Shown here: positions 22,449 to 33,265 of the stretch, piece by piece
Layout: each line of letters begins with the position of its first letter
Numbering within the stretch: the stretch's first letter is position 1
Assembly: GCA_026419805.1 (NCBI GenBank)
Contig: JAOSLS010000002.1
Location: 124,001 to 188,000 of the forward strand
DNA length: 64,000 nt
Reading direction: 5' to 3'
Source of the DNA: Ceratocystis colombiana
Taxonomy: Eukaryota; Ascomycota; Sordariomycetes; Microascales; Ceratocystidaceae
Notes under the pieces: generated by a model
The model's input: the letters and a program-made list of their open reading frames with translations, nothing else
What the model was told of the DNA's origin: nothing
Databases searched by the model: none
Program-made: the position numbers and the translations under genes

Positions 22449-24601
22449 ATGGGAAAGTCTAGACCGAACCGTCAACAGCGCCGCAAGGACCCTGCCCGTC
22501 AACCCAAGCTCCCAAATGACCCAGAGCTGTTGGCCCTCAGAGACGAAAAGGTCTTGCCTGTCCTCAAGGATCTCCAGGCCACCAACCCAAAGTCTCGGTC
22601 TGCTGCGGCCTCGGCGGTTGCAAATGTCATCACCGACGAAAAGGTGCGCAAGCTAATGCTGCGAGAGCAGCTGGTTCGCATCGTGATGAGCGAGACCTTG
22701 ACCGATGCCAGTGTCGACAGTCGAGCCTCTGGGTGGGAGATTATGAAGATCCTAGCGGAGGAGGAGGATGATGGCTTCTCAGTGCACTTGTTCCGCCAGG
22801 ACATATTGGTTGCTGTGGAATATGCTTGCACAACTGTAAGTAACAACCACTTAGCGCTTGCGGGCAAACTGGTCAATTTGATATTGAACCCCGCGAGTTG
22901 TGCATCACATGAAAAGTGAAATGGACATGCTGACAATTCCGCTTCTAGATTCTTGAGACCCTGGAGTCCAAGGAGACCCCCTTCACTTCTGCTACCAGAG
23001 AGCAGCAAACTATTGTTTGGCGCATTTCTCGTGCCCTCTGTGGCTTAGTTACTCGGATGGCAGAAGCCTCGGAAGAGATCTGGGCCAAGATCGTATCCAG
23101 CGTCAAGGTCACTAACTTCCTGCTGACGCTCGTTTCGCGCGAGTCTACGGACCCTAACACGGCTGACGAGGTGATGACCTGTCTTATGACTCTTACTGAG
23201 GACAACCGCGAAATGTGCGAGCAGATTCTAGCTACGCCTGAAGCTTTCCCCCTACTCATGAAGCTGAAGGAACTTGACGGCGCTACATCTGTTCTGGCTT
23301 GTGGTGTGTTGCACAATATCTTTGAAGCCATGGAGTGGAACGACCTCTCGCCCGGAAAAGATGATGCTACTGATGAGGCCCTGATCCGCCGCCTGGCCCG
23401 CACTCTACAAGATTATGAAGGTGGGGGCCCGAAGCCTCTTGAGGGCCAGGAATGGAACGCGCCCGGTGAGATTGTCAAGCTGGCCTTGGAAATTCTCGCT
23501 TCCATTGGCACTGATGTTATCTCTACCTTTGATGCTCCTAAGGGCCTAAAGGGGGGCCGCCCTAATGCCAATGAGGATAGCGAGATGATGGATGAAGACG
23601 GCGCCGACAACGAAGAGATTGAAGAGGACGACCTTTCTGATTCTGGCGCCAAAGGCGATCAGGGCGAAGACGATGATGATTCCATGGATGAGGAAGAAAT
23701 GCTGGAGGATCTCCAGAATGTAACTGGTGCAAACGATGATGAGGGCATCGAAGATCTGCCCACACTTGCTGCTGTTTTACAAAAGGCTGCCCCACAGATC
23801 ATCCGCCTGGGCGCCCTGAAAACTGACAGCGAAGAGCACATTCGTGTCAAATCGCATGCCATCTCGGTTCTCAACAACATTGCCTGGTCCATTTCATGCC
23901 TTGACTTTTCTAATGGTAAGAGTGCTAGTATACGTGCTGCATGGACCCCGGTCGCTTCACGCATTTGGGAACAGAATATCGTTACTACCCTAGCCATGGA
24001 CACTGCCGATATTGAACTGGCTACCAACATCACTAGCTTGGCTTGGGCTGTGGCTCGCGTGCTGAGAGAAAATCTCCCATATACCGGCGGCGAACACACT
24101 AAGTTTATTGCATTGTACCATGCATCCAAGAGTTTGGGCGGGGCTGCAGAGTCGACTCAGCCCGCTGAGAAAGCTGATAAAAAGCCTGCTGAAGGTACAC
24201 CGCCTGCAGACCCGTTCCAGGGCTTGGGCGTCAAGTGCATTGGTGTCCTAGGCCAGCTTGCCCTGCCCCCTGTCCCAGTCTCACGTAATCGTGATATTGG
24301 TGTCTTCCTTATGACGCTTTTGTCTAAGCTGCCCGAGGTGCCAGTTGCCGATGCTGTAGAGATTCTGAACAGCATTTTCGACATTTACGCGGACGAAGAT
24401 CAAGATATTGATGTGGAGGTCTTCTGGAAGGACAACTTTCTCAAGCATCTGGAAGACAACACTGGCAACGTTAAGATGCTATTGAAGAGAGTGCATAAAA
24501 AGGATCCTGCCACAGCAGAGCTACGGGCCAGAGTGGAGGAGTCGGTGATGAACTTTACGCGTTTCGTTGCGTACAAGAAGAAGCACCAGCCCAAAGCATA
24601 A
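22449..24601 (+). CDS. SYO1: Symportin SYO1 (HEATR3 family), 5S RNP import chaperone
   Basis: Spliced as join(22449..22835,22949..24601), 679 aa, phase-0 intron of 113 nt. Family knowledge: Syo1 binds newly made Rpl5 and Rpl11 together and, through its N-terminus, the importin Kap104, delivering the 5S RNP proteins to the nucleus for 60S assembly. Matches here are the basic N-terminus (MGKSRPNRQQRRKDP), DPELLALRDEKVLPVLKDLQ at the start of the ARM/HEAT superhelix, ACGVLHNIFEAMEW and AISVLNNIAWSIS. A long Asp/Glu loop at about 338-390 splits ARM and HEAT halves, as in Chaetomium Syo1. The CTTTACATATATCCACCATGG context supports this ATG. DBP10 and RPA12, also ribosome-related, are in the window. 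Confidence 0.93.
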
Positions 24602-24923
24602 GGGGATGACTTCAAGGAGAAAAGGAGGAAGGAAAAATAGGAGTGGAACGAGGCCGTTGGTTGAAAGCATATATATCATAGAGTCGTGGTAGTGATGTTT
24701 TGTTCTGTTATGCTCTGGGTCTTCACCATGATAGCCCGATGGCAAATTGAAATGTTTGTAAGTAAGACCAATAGCTTGATTGTATCATTGTGAAGATTCA
24801 TAGGGATGGTCGGTCCCTGTATCAAAATCATAGAAACACATAAAACATAAAACATAAAAACAACCCAGCATATGCTGCAGAAAATAGGCAAAGCGAGCAG
24901 GCAACTAGAGAACATCACGCCGC
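24602..24923. other. Convergent intergenic region, SYO1 and Spf31
   Basis: 322 bp holding the 3' UTRs of two tail-to-tail genes. AT-rich with ACATAAAACATAAAACATAAAAAC tandem units near 24838-24861. No coding signal. Confidence 0.5.
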
Positions 24924-25726
24924 TCAGCCAATAGGCTTCATCTTTTTCTTTTTGCTCTCCCCGCCTGACTTTTTCTTCTGAAATTGTCGCCAACTGGAAA
25001 TGCGCTCATCTCGGCTAGCCTCCCAGTCTTGCTCATGCTGGCGCTTGCGCTTTCGTTCTTCCAGCTGCTCTTCTTGGCGCTTTTGCTCTCGTCCCTCCTC
25101 TTCCATCTGAACCTTGGCCTGCCGCCGGCGACGATGTTCTTCTTCAATGAGGACAAACCGCGTCTTCTCGCGCCACATCTTAGCGAACTCGGGAGTCTTG
25201 AGCTCCTCGCTATGCACAGTCCATTTGTTCTCGCGGATAAGTAAACGTCGTGCATCAGCAATCGATTCGTCGAGCCGTGTGCGGTGCTTTTCGTCCATCA
25301 GCTCAACTTGTGCTTTCTTTAGACGATCAAAGGCTTCGGGCGCTTGCGGGTTGCGGGTTTTGTCAGGATGAATGAGGAGGGACTTTTTACGGTAGGCCAT
25401 CTTGATGTCGGATTCGGCTACACCAGGCTGGAGATCAAGCACAGCATAGGCATCAAGACGGAATGCGCGAAGGATACGGTCGATCTCGGCATCCTAAATC
25501 GCGAGAAAATTGCTAGTCAGTATGCGCTATTGTACTTGCATATTAATAGTAGTAGTCAAGCCTCGCCTTGTCTTATCCTGCCTCGCCTTATGCTGTCAAC
25601 TGACTGACTGACCTTGTCAAATTCCTTGGCCTCGGAGTCGAGCGCATTTAAAGCCTCCAGTGCATCTTTTTCCGACTCTTTCTTCTCTGGCGCCTGTGCC
25701 GCACTTGAAATCTTCTTAAATCCCAT
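24924..25726 (-). CDS. spf31: J-domain protein, Spf31/DNAJC8 type
   Basis: Spliced as complement(join(24924..25493,25613..25726)), 227 aa, with a 119-nt phase-0 intron. A short N-terminal segment (MGFKKISSAAQAP) is followed by a J domain at about 52-115 with YAVLDLQPG and an intact HPD (80-82), so it should stimulate an Hsp70 ATPase. The rest is a long charged helix, very rich in Glu, Lys and Arg, with KMWREKTRFVLIEEEHRRRR. It ends in a Lys-rich tail (KKKSGG, KKKKMKPIG) that probably serves as an NLS. This order and length match S. pombe Spf31 and human DNAJC8, J-proteins found with spliceosomes. It shares a 367-bp divergent promoter with DBP10. Confidence 0.85.
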
Positions 25727-26093
25727 GCTAGCAATTTGTGTAGTATACACTATCAAAAAATGTAGTGAAGAGACTTGCGATAAATGATGCTAGATACTCA
25801 GATGCTAACAGCATTTGGTGATCTTTAGTAGCCTTGCCTATAATCAGGATTCCTGTCGATAAGCGAGCTAACTGATAAGATAAGATAATCATATCAATTT
25901 TGCTAATGGCAGGTTAACTTTTCATGCCCCACTAAAAAGTTCGTTCTTTACTTAGGCTCTGCATATGATGTTTTTGCTTCGTTTTACTAGCAAGCAAGTT
26001 GTCATTATTGCATGAATCGCCGTCTGTCTATCCTCCATTTCGTTTGATATTGGTGAACTCCTATTTCTGAACTAAAATATAGCGTCATCTGCC
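25727..26093. promoter_or_regulatory. Divergent promoter, spf31 and DBP10
   Basis: 367 bp between two start codons facing apart. GATAAGATAAGATAATC (about 25875-25891) provides tandem GATA sites, and TATCGATAAG-like sequence is nearby. GATA elements are targets of fungal nitrogen regulators and other GATA factors; co-regulation of the two genes is inferred. Confidence 0.45.
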
Positions 26094-28975
26094 ATGGGCC
26101 GTCACGCGAAGACCCTGGCGCAACAGCCGGACAACGAGATTGACATCTTTGACTCGCTCAACACCCAAGACAACGATGAGGATGATGGCAAGAAGAAGCG
26201 TTACAATATCGAGGCGGAAGATACTGAGTATGGCTTTGATTTCGATAGCATGATGAACGGCGAAGGCAAGGATGACGGTGGTGACGGCGGCGAAGACGAT
26301 GACGAGGCCTTCATTGCACTACGCCAGGCTGCGCAGTTCCGCAAGACAACAAATATACAGGGCAAGAGTGTCAAGAAGGGCGGAGGCTTCCAGGCCATGG
26401 GTATGTTTACATTCTGTCCCAAAAGTTGTCCCCGGCAGTTTCAAGTTCTAACATTTTGCTGTGTTGTACAGGTATCAATGCGAATCTCCTACGAGCCATT
26501 ACGAAAAAGGGTTTCTCTGTGCCCACTCCGATTCAGCGTAAAACTATTCCCGTGATTCTGGCAAGAAAAGACGTCGTCGGCATGGCCCGTACCGGATCGG
26601 GTAAAACCGCCGCTTTTGTTATCCCCATGATTGAACACTTGAAGCAACACAGTGCCCGTGTCGGTGCTCGCGCGCTAATTATGTCGCCTTCCCGCGAACT
26701 CGCCATTCAAACACTCAAAGTAGTCAAGGAGTTTGGCAAAGGCACTGATCTTAAAAGCGTGCTCCTTGTGGGTGGTGATAGCTTAGAGGAGCAGTTCTCT
26801 ATGATGGCATCCAATCCCGATATCATCATTGCCACCCCTGGTCGTTTCCTGCACCTGAAGGTCGAAATGCACCTCGACCTTAGCTCTATCAAATATGTTG
26901 TCTTCGATGAGGCCGATCGTCTATTCGAAATGGGTTTTGCAGTGCAACTGACCGAAATCCTCCATGCCCTCCCTCTGTCTCGCCAAACTCTGCTGTTCTC
27001 TGCTACCCTTCCGGCGTCTCTAGTTGAGTTCGCCCGTGCCGGTTTACAGGACCCAGAGCTAATACGCTTAGATGCTGAAACCAAGGTTGCCCCTGATTTG
27101 CAGAGCGCTTTCTTCACCGTCAAAGCCGAGGAGAAAGAGGGCGCGTTGCTTCACATTCTCCATGATATTATTGATATGCCTACAGGCACTCCTGAGGGCG
27201 CCAAAAGAGACTTTGAGAAGAGTAAGAAGCGCAAAGGGAACCCAGACGCTTTTGGCAAAGGAAAGCCAACGGAGCACTCGACCATTCTGTTTGCTGCTAC
27301 CAAGCACCGTGTAGAGTATCTTGCCAATCTTCTACAGCACGCCGGCTTTGCCGTCTCTTATGTCTATGGCTCTCTAGACCAGGAGGCCCGTCGCATACAA
27401 GTTGAAAACTTCCGTTGTGGCCGAACAAACATACTGGTTGTGACGGACGTTGCTGCTCGTGGTATCGATATTCCTGTGTTGAAAAACGTTATCAACTATG
27501 ATTTCCCTCCCCAGCCTAAAGTCTTTGTTCACAGAGTTGGTCGTACGGCTCGTGCCGGCCAGACTGGTTGGTCGTACAGTTTGGTGCGTGATATCGATGC
27601 GCCCTATCTGATTGATCTGCAGCTTTTCCTTGGCCGCCAGTTAATTGTCGGCCAGACCAAAAACGAAGTCAGTTTTGCCAAGGATGTTGTTGTCGGGTCC
27701 CTCAAGCGGAGGCCCATAGAAGACAACCATGAGTGGGTTGCCAAGTTAGTCTCCGAGCTTCACGACATGACCTCTATTCGCCAAGTTGCCGAGAAAGCCG
27801 AGAGATTATATATGAAGACGCGTCACAGTGCCTCGGCACAAAGTGCCAAGCGTGCCAAAGAGTTGATTGCTTCCGACAACTGGACACAACTAAACATGAA
27901 GTTCGGCATAGACACAAATCCCGATAGCCAAGCCCTGACAAAGATGCTGGCCAAGATTAGCGGCTACAGGCCTCCTGAAACAATTTTTGAAGTGGCGCGT
28001 GGTGGCAAGAGCTCTAGTGCCGACGCCCTTGAAGTGATGAGAGAGATCCGCCGTAAGGTGGTGCCAAAGAACAGACAACCCAAAGAGACAAATGAGGAAG
28101 ACGTGGAAGAAGATGGTGACCATGATGAGGATATGGGGGCTGATGATGATGACGACATCCCAACACAGCGCGCCCCCGCTGATATTTCTGATAGCGAAAT
28201 GGCAGACCCCTCAGATGCCTCAATGTCTGAGGATGACAACGACGACGATCTCGAAGTGACCATTTCTGATCCCAAGGCCCAACGCAAGAATCAATCAGAC
28301 TTCGCTGACCCTGAGGTTTTCATGTCATACACGCCACGGACTCTCAACGCTGCCGAGGAGCGAGGCTATGGCGTGCATTCCGGCTCACAGACAGGCAGTT
28401 TCGTCGAGGCAGCTAGAGCTGTGACCATGGACCTTACCAATGATGACGGTGCCAAGAGCTTTGGTGAGCCGACTCGGGCGGCTGGCATGCGCTGGGATAA
28501 GAAGAACAACAAATACGTAGCACGCGCTAACGACGAGGATGGATCTCGTGGGTCTAAACTGATTGTTGGTGAATCAGGCGTCAAGATTGCCGCATCGTTC
28601 AAGAGCGGCCGTTTCGACCGCTGGAAGAAGGCCCATCACATCAGTATGCCTCGCACAGGCGATACGGAAAAGCCTAGCTTGGCCCGCCTTGCTGTCAGCG
28701 ACGTACGCAGCCAATCTAGCAATGGCAATGTCATGGGAGGTGGTCGGTTCAAACACAAGCAGGAAAAGGCACCCAAAGAAGCGGACAAGTGGAGAGACGA
28801 TTACCATGTGCGGAAAAAGAGAGTAGCAGAGGCTAGAGAGAACAGAATCGGCAGATTCAAGGACGGCCAGGGCAGCAAGAAGGAGATCAAGGGTATAGAT
28901 GACATCCGAAAGGGCAGAATTGAGAAGGAGAAAAAGAGGCTCAAGAATGCTCGTCCGCAGAGGAAGAAGCGGTAG
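26094..28975 (+). CDS. DBP10: ATP-dependent RNA helicase DBP10
   Basis: Spliced as join(26094..26400,26472..28975), 936 aa; the 71-nt intron splits a Gly codon just before the helicase core. Dbp10 (human DDX54) is a nucleolar DEAD-box helicase acting on pre-60S particles. All core motifs are present: Q motif (PTPIQRKTIP), Walker A ARTGSGKT (141-148), PSRELAIQ, ATPGR, DEAD (248-251), SAT and HRVGRTARAG (456-465). The acidic N-terminus and FQAMGIN entry are typical of Dbp10. Downstream lie an acidic linker, the DBP10CT region (SFVEAARAVTMDL, RWDKKNNKYV) and a strongly basic Lys/Arg tail, consistent with nucleolar RNA binding. It is divergent from spf31 and tail to tail with the FNIP gene. Confidence 0.96.
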
Positions 28976-29428
28976 AAAAGAGGGGGGTGAAGGTCGAAGT
29001 GCGGGGGATAATACACGGTTCTTTTTAGCCCATTCATCAATATACCTCTTTCAGTATTGAGTTTTAATTAATTCAAAGTCAGCCAAAGACGGAAAAAATG
29101 ATGGAATTTAGCATGAGTAGTTATCATATATTTAAGAAAATGAGAACGCAGTAAATGGTCAGAGGTTGACAGGACTCATTACAGTCCCAAGATACGAAAA
29201 AACAAAGGGACGCCATCGCTAGCATCATGACTAAAAACAAATGAAATAAACAAGACATAAAACGCAGCGCATGGAGAAAAAATGCCAAAATTTAGATATT
29301 CTACAAATCTCAGGAGAGATAGGTAGATTAGACGACTGTGATCAGTACGTATGCATGCTTACATGTGAGTTAAAGGGTAGAAAATTGAAATCAGTAAAAG
29401 ACAAGAAACTCAACTGCGCGGGTCCGCA
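28976..29428. other. Convergent intergenic region, DBP10 and FNIP
   Basis: 453 bp with the two 3' UTRs. AT-rich (GTTTTAATTAATTC, TATCATATATTT) and with no coding or repeat structure that I can support. Confidence 0.5.
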
Positions 29429-32400
29429 TCACCACCCACGCACATAAACGCCTGGAGGGCTGCTCTCCAGCGTGGAGTCGGCGGCATGTAGCCAGGCCCG
29501 GACTGCACCTCGCATAACACTCTCGTCTGCATAGGTGTCATCATCACCGTCCTCGGCAGCGAGTAGGTCACGCTTAGCCAGCACATCGTTTACAAGATTG
29601 GACAGAGATAATAGCACAACTGACTTGCATTCCGCACGTGAAACTTCTCGTGGTGCCTGCTGGCCAATAGAAATGGGCACATCGCGAGGGGCGGTTCTTC
29701 TTAGAGATGGCGTTGGCATGTTGATGGACGGGAAAATAGATGAGGGCGGGGGCATAGATGAGGAGACCATCATCGACACTTCAGACTCAAGGCGGTTGTT
29801 AGTCTGGGTTTTAAGACTACCAACTATGCTCTTTGGGCCTGTTATATCAGACATAGAGGAAACACTAGTCAGATCCCCAGCCTGAGCAATTACTCGGTCA
29901 ATAGCATCAGTAAGAATATCTTCTACTGTGCCTACCCTCTCAACTTCGAAGTGCTCGTCGTGGCGGATTTCATAGGGCTTGATAGAAGGTGTCACAAGAT
30001 TTGAGCCGCCGTATGGACCGCCCTTGCCAGAACGCGAAGGAATTGGCCTCTCACGAGGAACAATCAAACGCCGATATCTGATGCGGCTAATAGTGCCCTT
30101 AGTCATATCAGCAACCAGCGCACTACTAACGTCCACCCATCGTTCAATAGGGGGTTCGGAGTTGGAGTTATATGAGGAAACAAAGCAGGTTGGTGACGGC
30201 TCATTACGCAATGCTTCTTGAATTTGGTCCATCAGATGTTCATCGGGAGGGACAGCTTGAAGTATAAAGTCGGGGTGAAAGGCCTGCAACCAGCCTGCAA
30301 CATTCAATGGGGTATCGCCATCAGAAGACAGCCTACAAGACCGTTCAAAAGAAGCAAGTCCATCGTGATTAATCCCTGGAGTAGATAGATATCCGCCGCT
30401 AGAAGGAGACGAGACAGCTGTCTCAAAAGATGCCAGGAAATCGGTGAACGGAATATCAATGTCAATCACACCGTCTTCAGGGTTAATAGACGTTTTTACG
30501 GGTGAGCCAAAAGGATGGGGCATGTCAATAGGCTGTCGGGGCTGGATTTCAGCAGCACTCCGCAGCCCGCTGTTATTCCGAGCATGACGTGGGTCTAGAT
30601 CTGGGGGGGCCATCACATGGCCAGGTGAAGGCTCGGGATCCGAAATTGGAACTTGCAAAGCCGAAGCCGAAGAAAGCTGTTCTGAAGTGAATCCAAGGCT
30701 AGCAATCAGCTCTTGGCGTTTATCAGTGGATTTGCGGGGCGAAAGTGGGTCTGTACGGGGTCCACTGCCTGCACTTCCTGCATTTCCTGCATTTGCTCCT
30801 GCACCTGTTCCTGAAACCCCGCCTCCTCGAATAGGCGAGGACACGTGAGACTGAGTCACTGACGTCACTGACTCTCTGCGAACGGTTCCGCCCCACAAGC
30901 CGCTCATTATAGAGCCCCAGCGAGAGCTACTCGCTGTGCTGTCAGACCCGTTAGACATGCTCTCGCTTCTCTGAAGAGACCGTTTAAGGTCGTCAGCCGC
31001 AATGCTACTGCTGCTACTAGGACGATGGGTCCTAAGATTCTCGTGCCGGTGGAGCGTAGCAAAATGGGCCACTGCAGGCTCAGGCATGGCGGTTGTTGTG
31101 GCGGCGATGCTACTTTTTCGCAGCTTCTTTTCAGATGCTGCAGTATTCACCAGGGACTGACCCGAGTGGCTATGTATTGAAGGCGGGGGCGGAGGAGGAG
31201 GAGGGCGATTTGAAATATCATCTGAATCCTGTCGGCCATGGTATTGGCCGCCATCGAGAGTAAGATGTGCAAGGGCTGATGGGACTAAGGAATTCCGAGT
31301 ACTCTGACTAGGAGTTCGGTGATGGCTTGGCACTCTACTCTTTCCAGAACGTCGGTTGATTTTCTTGCGCAAAGACTCTTCTTTCGTAAGGGCTGAAATA
31401 GTGTAGCCTGGAGGCGATGCCGAAAAGTTGAGCGATGTGGAAGTAGTAGGCCGTAAAGAGTGTGGGTTATTCATGTTCTCCTTGGAAGGGAGAAAGGCAG
31501 AGAGGAGGAATATCAGACGTCGAGCTGCCATTTTGTCCTTTCCAACAATAATGGTGCGGGCCGGATACATGAAGTCCTCGTCAGTTTTCAGCTTCTCCCG
31601 TTCAATATGTCGCTGCCGGTAAAGTTCCGGGCCCAGGGCTTGAAGCCAATGGGTGTGTGTGGCAAGAAACCCGGTCAGCAACCGGTAAAAAAAGTCACGG
31701 CCATCAATACCATGTCCCACCTGTAACCGTGATATCACGCGGGCTTCGTCGCGCCAAGTTGACCAGCGCCCCTGCCCGGTACAAACGTGTTCGGCCTGTA
31801 GCCCTGAAACGATACGGCTTTGTGCAATATCAACCTGCTTAGCCAGCCATACATCATTGCAGAAACAGTGAGGAGGTAGCGCAAGCAGCTTTGAATTTGC
31901 TTTGGTATTGATTGGTAAAGCCCGGTGAGAAGGACACGGAGAAGAAGGGTCGGGGATCGCCATATCTAATTGTTTCAGCATGTTACCAATGGACGTAGCA
32001 AACACCGACTGGAGTTGGGTCAATGTGCGTCTGATGATGTCCCAATGCTTAGTGATATGCTCCATGCGATCATCAGATTCGGGGATGCAAAAGTCAACCG
32101 GCTCTGGGGCGGCCGGTCCAGGCGTATTCCAAGCCATGCGGCGACCAGAGCCAAAAGACGAAGGCAGTGATTCATTCTCAGTAAAAGATTCAGATCCCCG
32201 GAAGTTGCCGGCTTTGTTCCCAAGTGCCGAGAGTGATTCGAGATTTATTACTAGGACAACAGCATACATCGGTGTTCTCTTTGGTCGGGGCTGTGGACGT
32301 TTGAAAACCAGATCTTCTTGAGTTTGTGCTGAAGAGATATTGTCCGTTGGGACCACAACAGGAAAGAGGCGCGATATTAACACCCTCTTGCTGTCGCTGG

Positions 32401-33265
32401 GGCTAACATTACTGTTCGCCGTGGCAGATGTCCCATAAGACAGGTTAGGCGGAAACCCAGGAGACATTACCTCGGATGAATACGAATGAGCCAGACGAGA
32501 CCGTGTACCACCAGCCCGCCCTGCCACGCCTTTACTATCCCCAGATATAGACGTCGACGAAATATTGGAGCGGCGTAGGTCGCTACTATACAGATGAACT
32601 TTTGTCGAAGTTCCCTTGTATGAAGACATTTCCGAGTTGCCAAAAGTGCAGCTCATAAAGGTGGCCATTTCCTCCCGATACTCTCGGCCAGCCTTTTGAG
32701 CTTCGGTTTCAATGGTAGAAGGAAAACGACCGTTAGTTGAAGACCTTCTATCAAAAGCCCCGCTGCGAAGCTGCGGGCCTTCAAATTGCATCGCATGACC
32801 CCCTACTGTCGCTGAAGCGTAGGACATGCTGCTTCGCCGAGATTGCTTCGGAGATTTGCAAGTCTCCGGGATGGTACCACGCTCGGCGGTCGCAGAAGAT
32901 GGCGGCGATGTTGGTGCGACAAACGGATGGCTGTCAAATAGCAGCGACGAGCTCACAGATGAGCCCATGCCATCCTGCATGACAATAACCCTGACATCAT
33001 GGTTGTCAATGCAGATATCGGGATTATAGTCGAAGGGCTGAATGGGAGCGGCCGCAATGGACGCAGATAGTGAAGTGAAGGGGAATAACTGGTCGCCCTG
33101 GAACTGCTGCAGTACTTGTGGATCGGGGAAAAGAAGAGTCCGCGTGTGTATGTCTTCCTGCACAGAATCCAAAGAAAGTACTGGTTTGGACGAGCTACTA
33201 GAGACCTGTTGCTGTGAGCTGGGGCTGTTTGAGCCTGAGCCCAAGTTAAAGAGCTTGCCAAGCAT
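29429..33265 (-). CDS. Folliculin-interacting protein (FNIP/Lst4 family)
   Basis: A single long exon of 1278 aa, taking the ATG at 33265 (MLGKLFNLGSG); the frame continues upstream only to non-ATG codons. FNIP/Lst4 proteins pair with folliculin (Lst7) as a GAP complex for RagC/Gtr2, signalling amino acids to TORC1 at the vacuole or lysosome. Family matches are the longin-like start (DVRVIVMQDG then SSLLFDSHP), FGNSEMSSYKGTSTKVH (about 210-230), the PMYAVVLVINLE strand, IIRRTLTQLQSVF, ARRLIFLLSAFLPS and a C-terminal DENN portion ending ESVMRGAVRAWLHAADSTLE. Large Ser/Pro-rich insertions, a poly-Pro run and a Gly/Ala repeat (about 30763-30810, 9-bp tandem units) lie between domains. It shares the neighbourhood with IML1, a GAP for the partner Rag. 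Confidence 0.87.
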   Translation of the reverse strand: MLGKLFNLGSGSNSPSSQQQVSSSSSKPVLSLDSVQEDIHTRTLLFPDPQVLQQFQGDQLFPFTSLSASIAAAPIQPFDYNPDICIDNHDVRVIVMQDGMGSSVSSSLLFDSHPFVAPTSPPSSATAERGTIPETCKSPKQSRRSSMSYASATVGGHAMQFEGPQLRSGAFDRRSSTNGRFPSTIETEAQKAGREYREEMATFMSCTFGNSEMSSYKGTSTKVHLYSSDLRRSNISSTSISGDSKGVAGRAGGTRSRLAHSYSSEVMSPGFPPNLSYGTSATANSNVSPSDSKRVLISRLFPVVVPTDNISSAQTQEDLVFKRPQPRPKRTPMYAVVLVINLESLSALGNKAGNFRGSESFTENESLPSSFGSGRRMAWNTPGPAAPEPVDFCIPESDDRMEHITKHWDIIRRTLTQLQSVFATSIGNMLKQLDMAIPDPSSPCPSHRALPINTKANSKLLALPPHCFCNDVWLAKQVDIAQSRIVSGLQAEHVCTGQGRWSTWRDEARVISRLQVGHGIDGRDFFYRLLTGFLATHTHWLQALGPELYRQRHIEREKLKTDEDFMYPARTIIVGKDKMAARRLIFLLSAFLPSKENMNNPHSLRPTTSTSLNFSASPPGYTISALTKEESLRKKINRRSGKSRVPSHHRTPSQSTRNSLVPSALAHLTLDGGQYHGRQDSDDISNRPPPPPPPPSIHSHSGQSLVNTAASEKKLRKSSIAATTTAMPEPAVAHFATLHRHENLRTHRPSSSSSIAADDLKRSLQRSESMSNGSDSTASSSRWGSIMSGLWGGTVRRESVTSVTQSHVSSPIRGGGVSGTGAGANAGNAGSAGSGPRTDPLSPRKSTDKRQELIASLGFTSEQLSSASALQVPISDPEPSPGHVMAPPDLDPRHARNNSGLRSAAEIQPRQPIDMPHPFGSPVKTSINPEDGVIDIDIPFTDFLASFETAVSSPSSGGYLSTPGINHDGLASFERSCRLSSDGDTPLNVAGWLQAFHPDFILQAVPPDEHLMDQIQEALRNEPSPTCFVSSYNSNSEPPIERWVDVSSALVADMTKGTISRIRYRRLIVPRERPIPSRSGKGGPYGGSNLVTPSIKPYEIRHDEHFEVERVGTVEDILTDAIDRVIAQAGDLTSVSSMSDITGPKSIVGSLKTQTNNRLESEVSMMVSSSMPPPSSIFPSINMPTPSLRRTAPRDVPISIGQQAPREVSRAECKSVVLLSLSNLVNDVLAKRDLLAAEDGDDDTYADESVMRGAVRAWLHAADSTLESSPPGVYVRGW

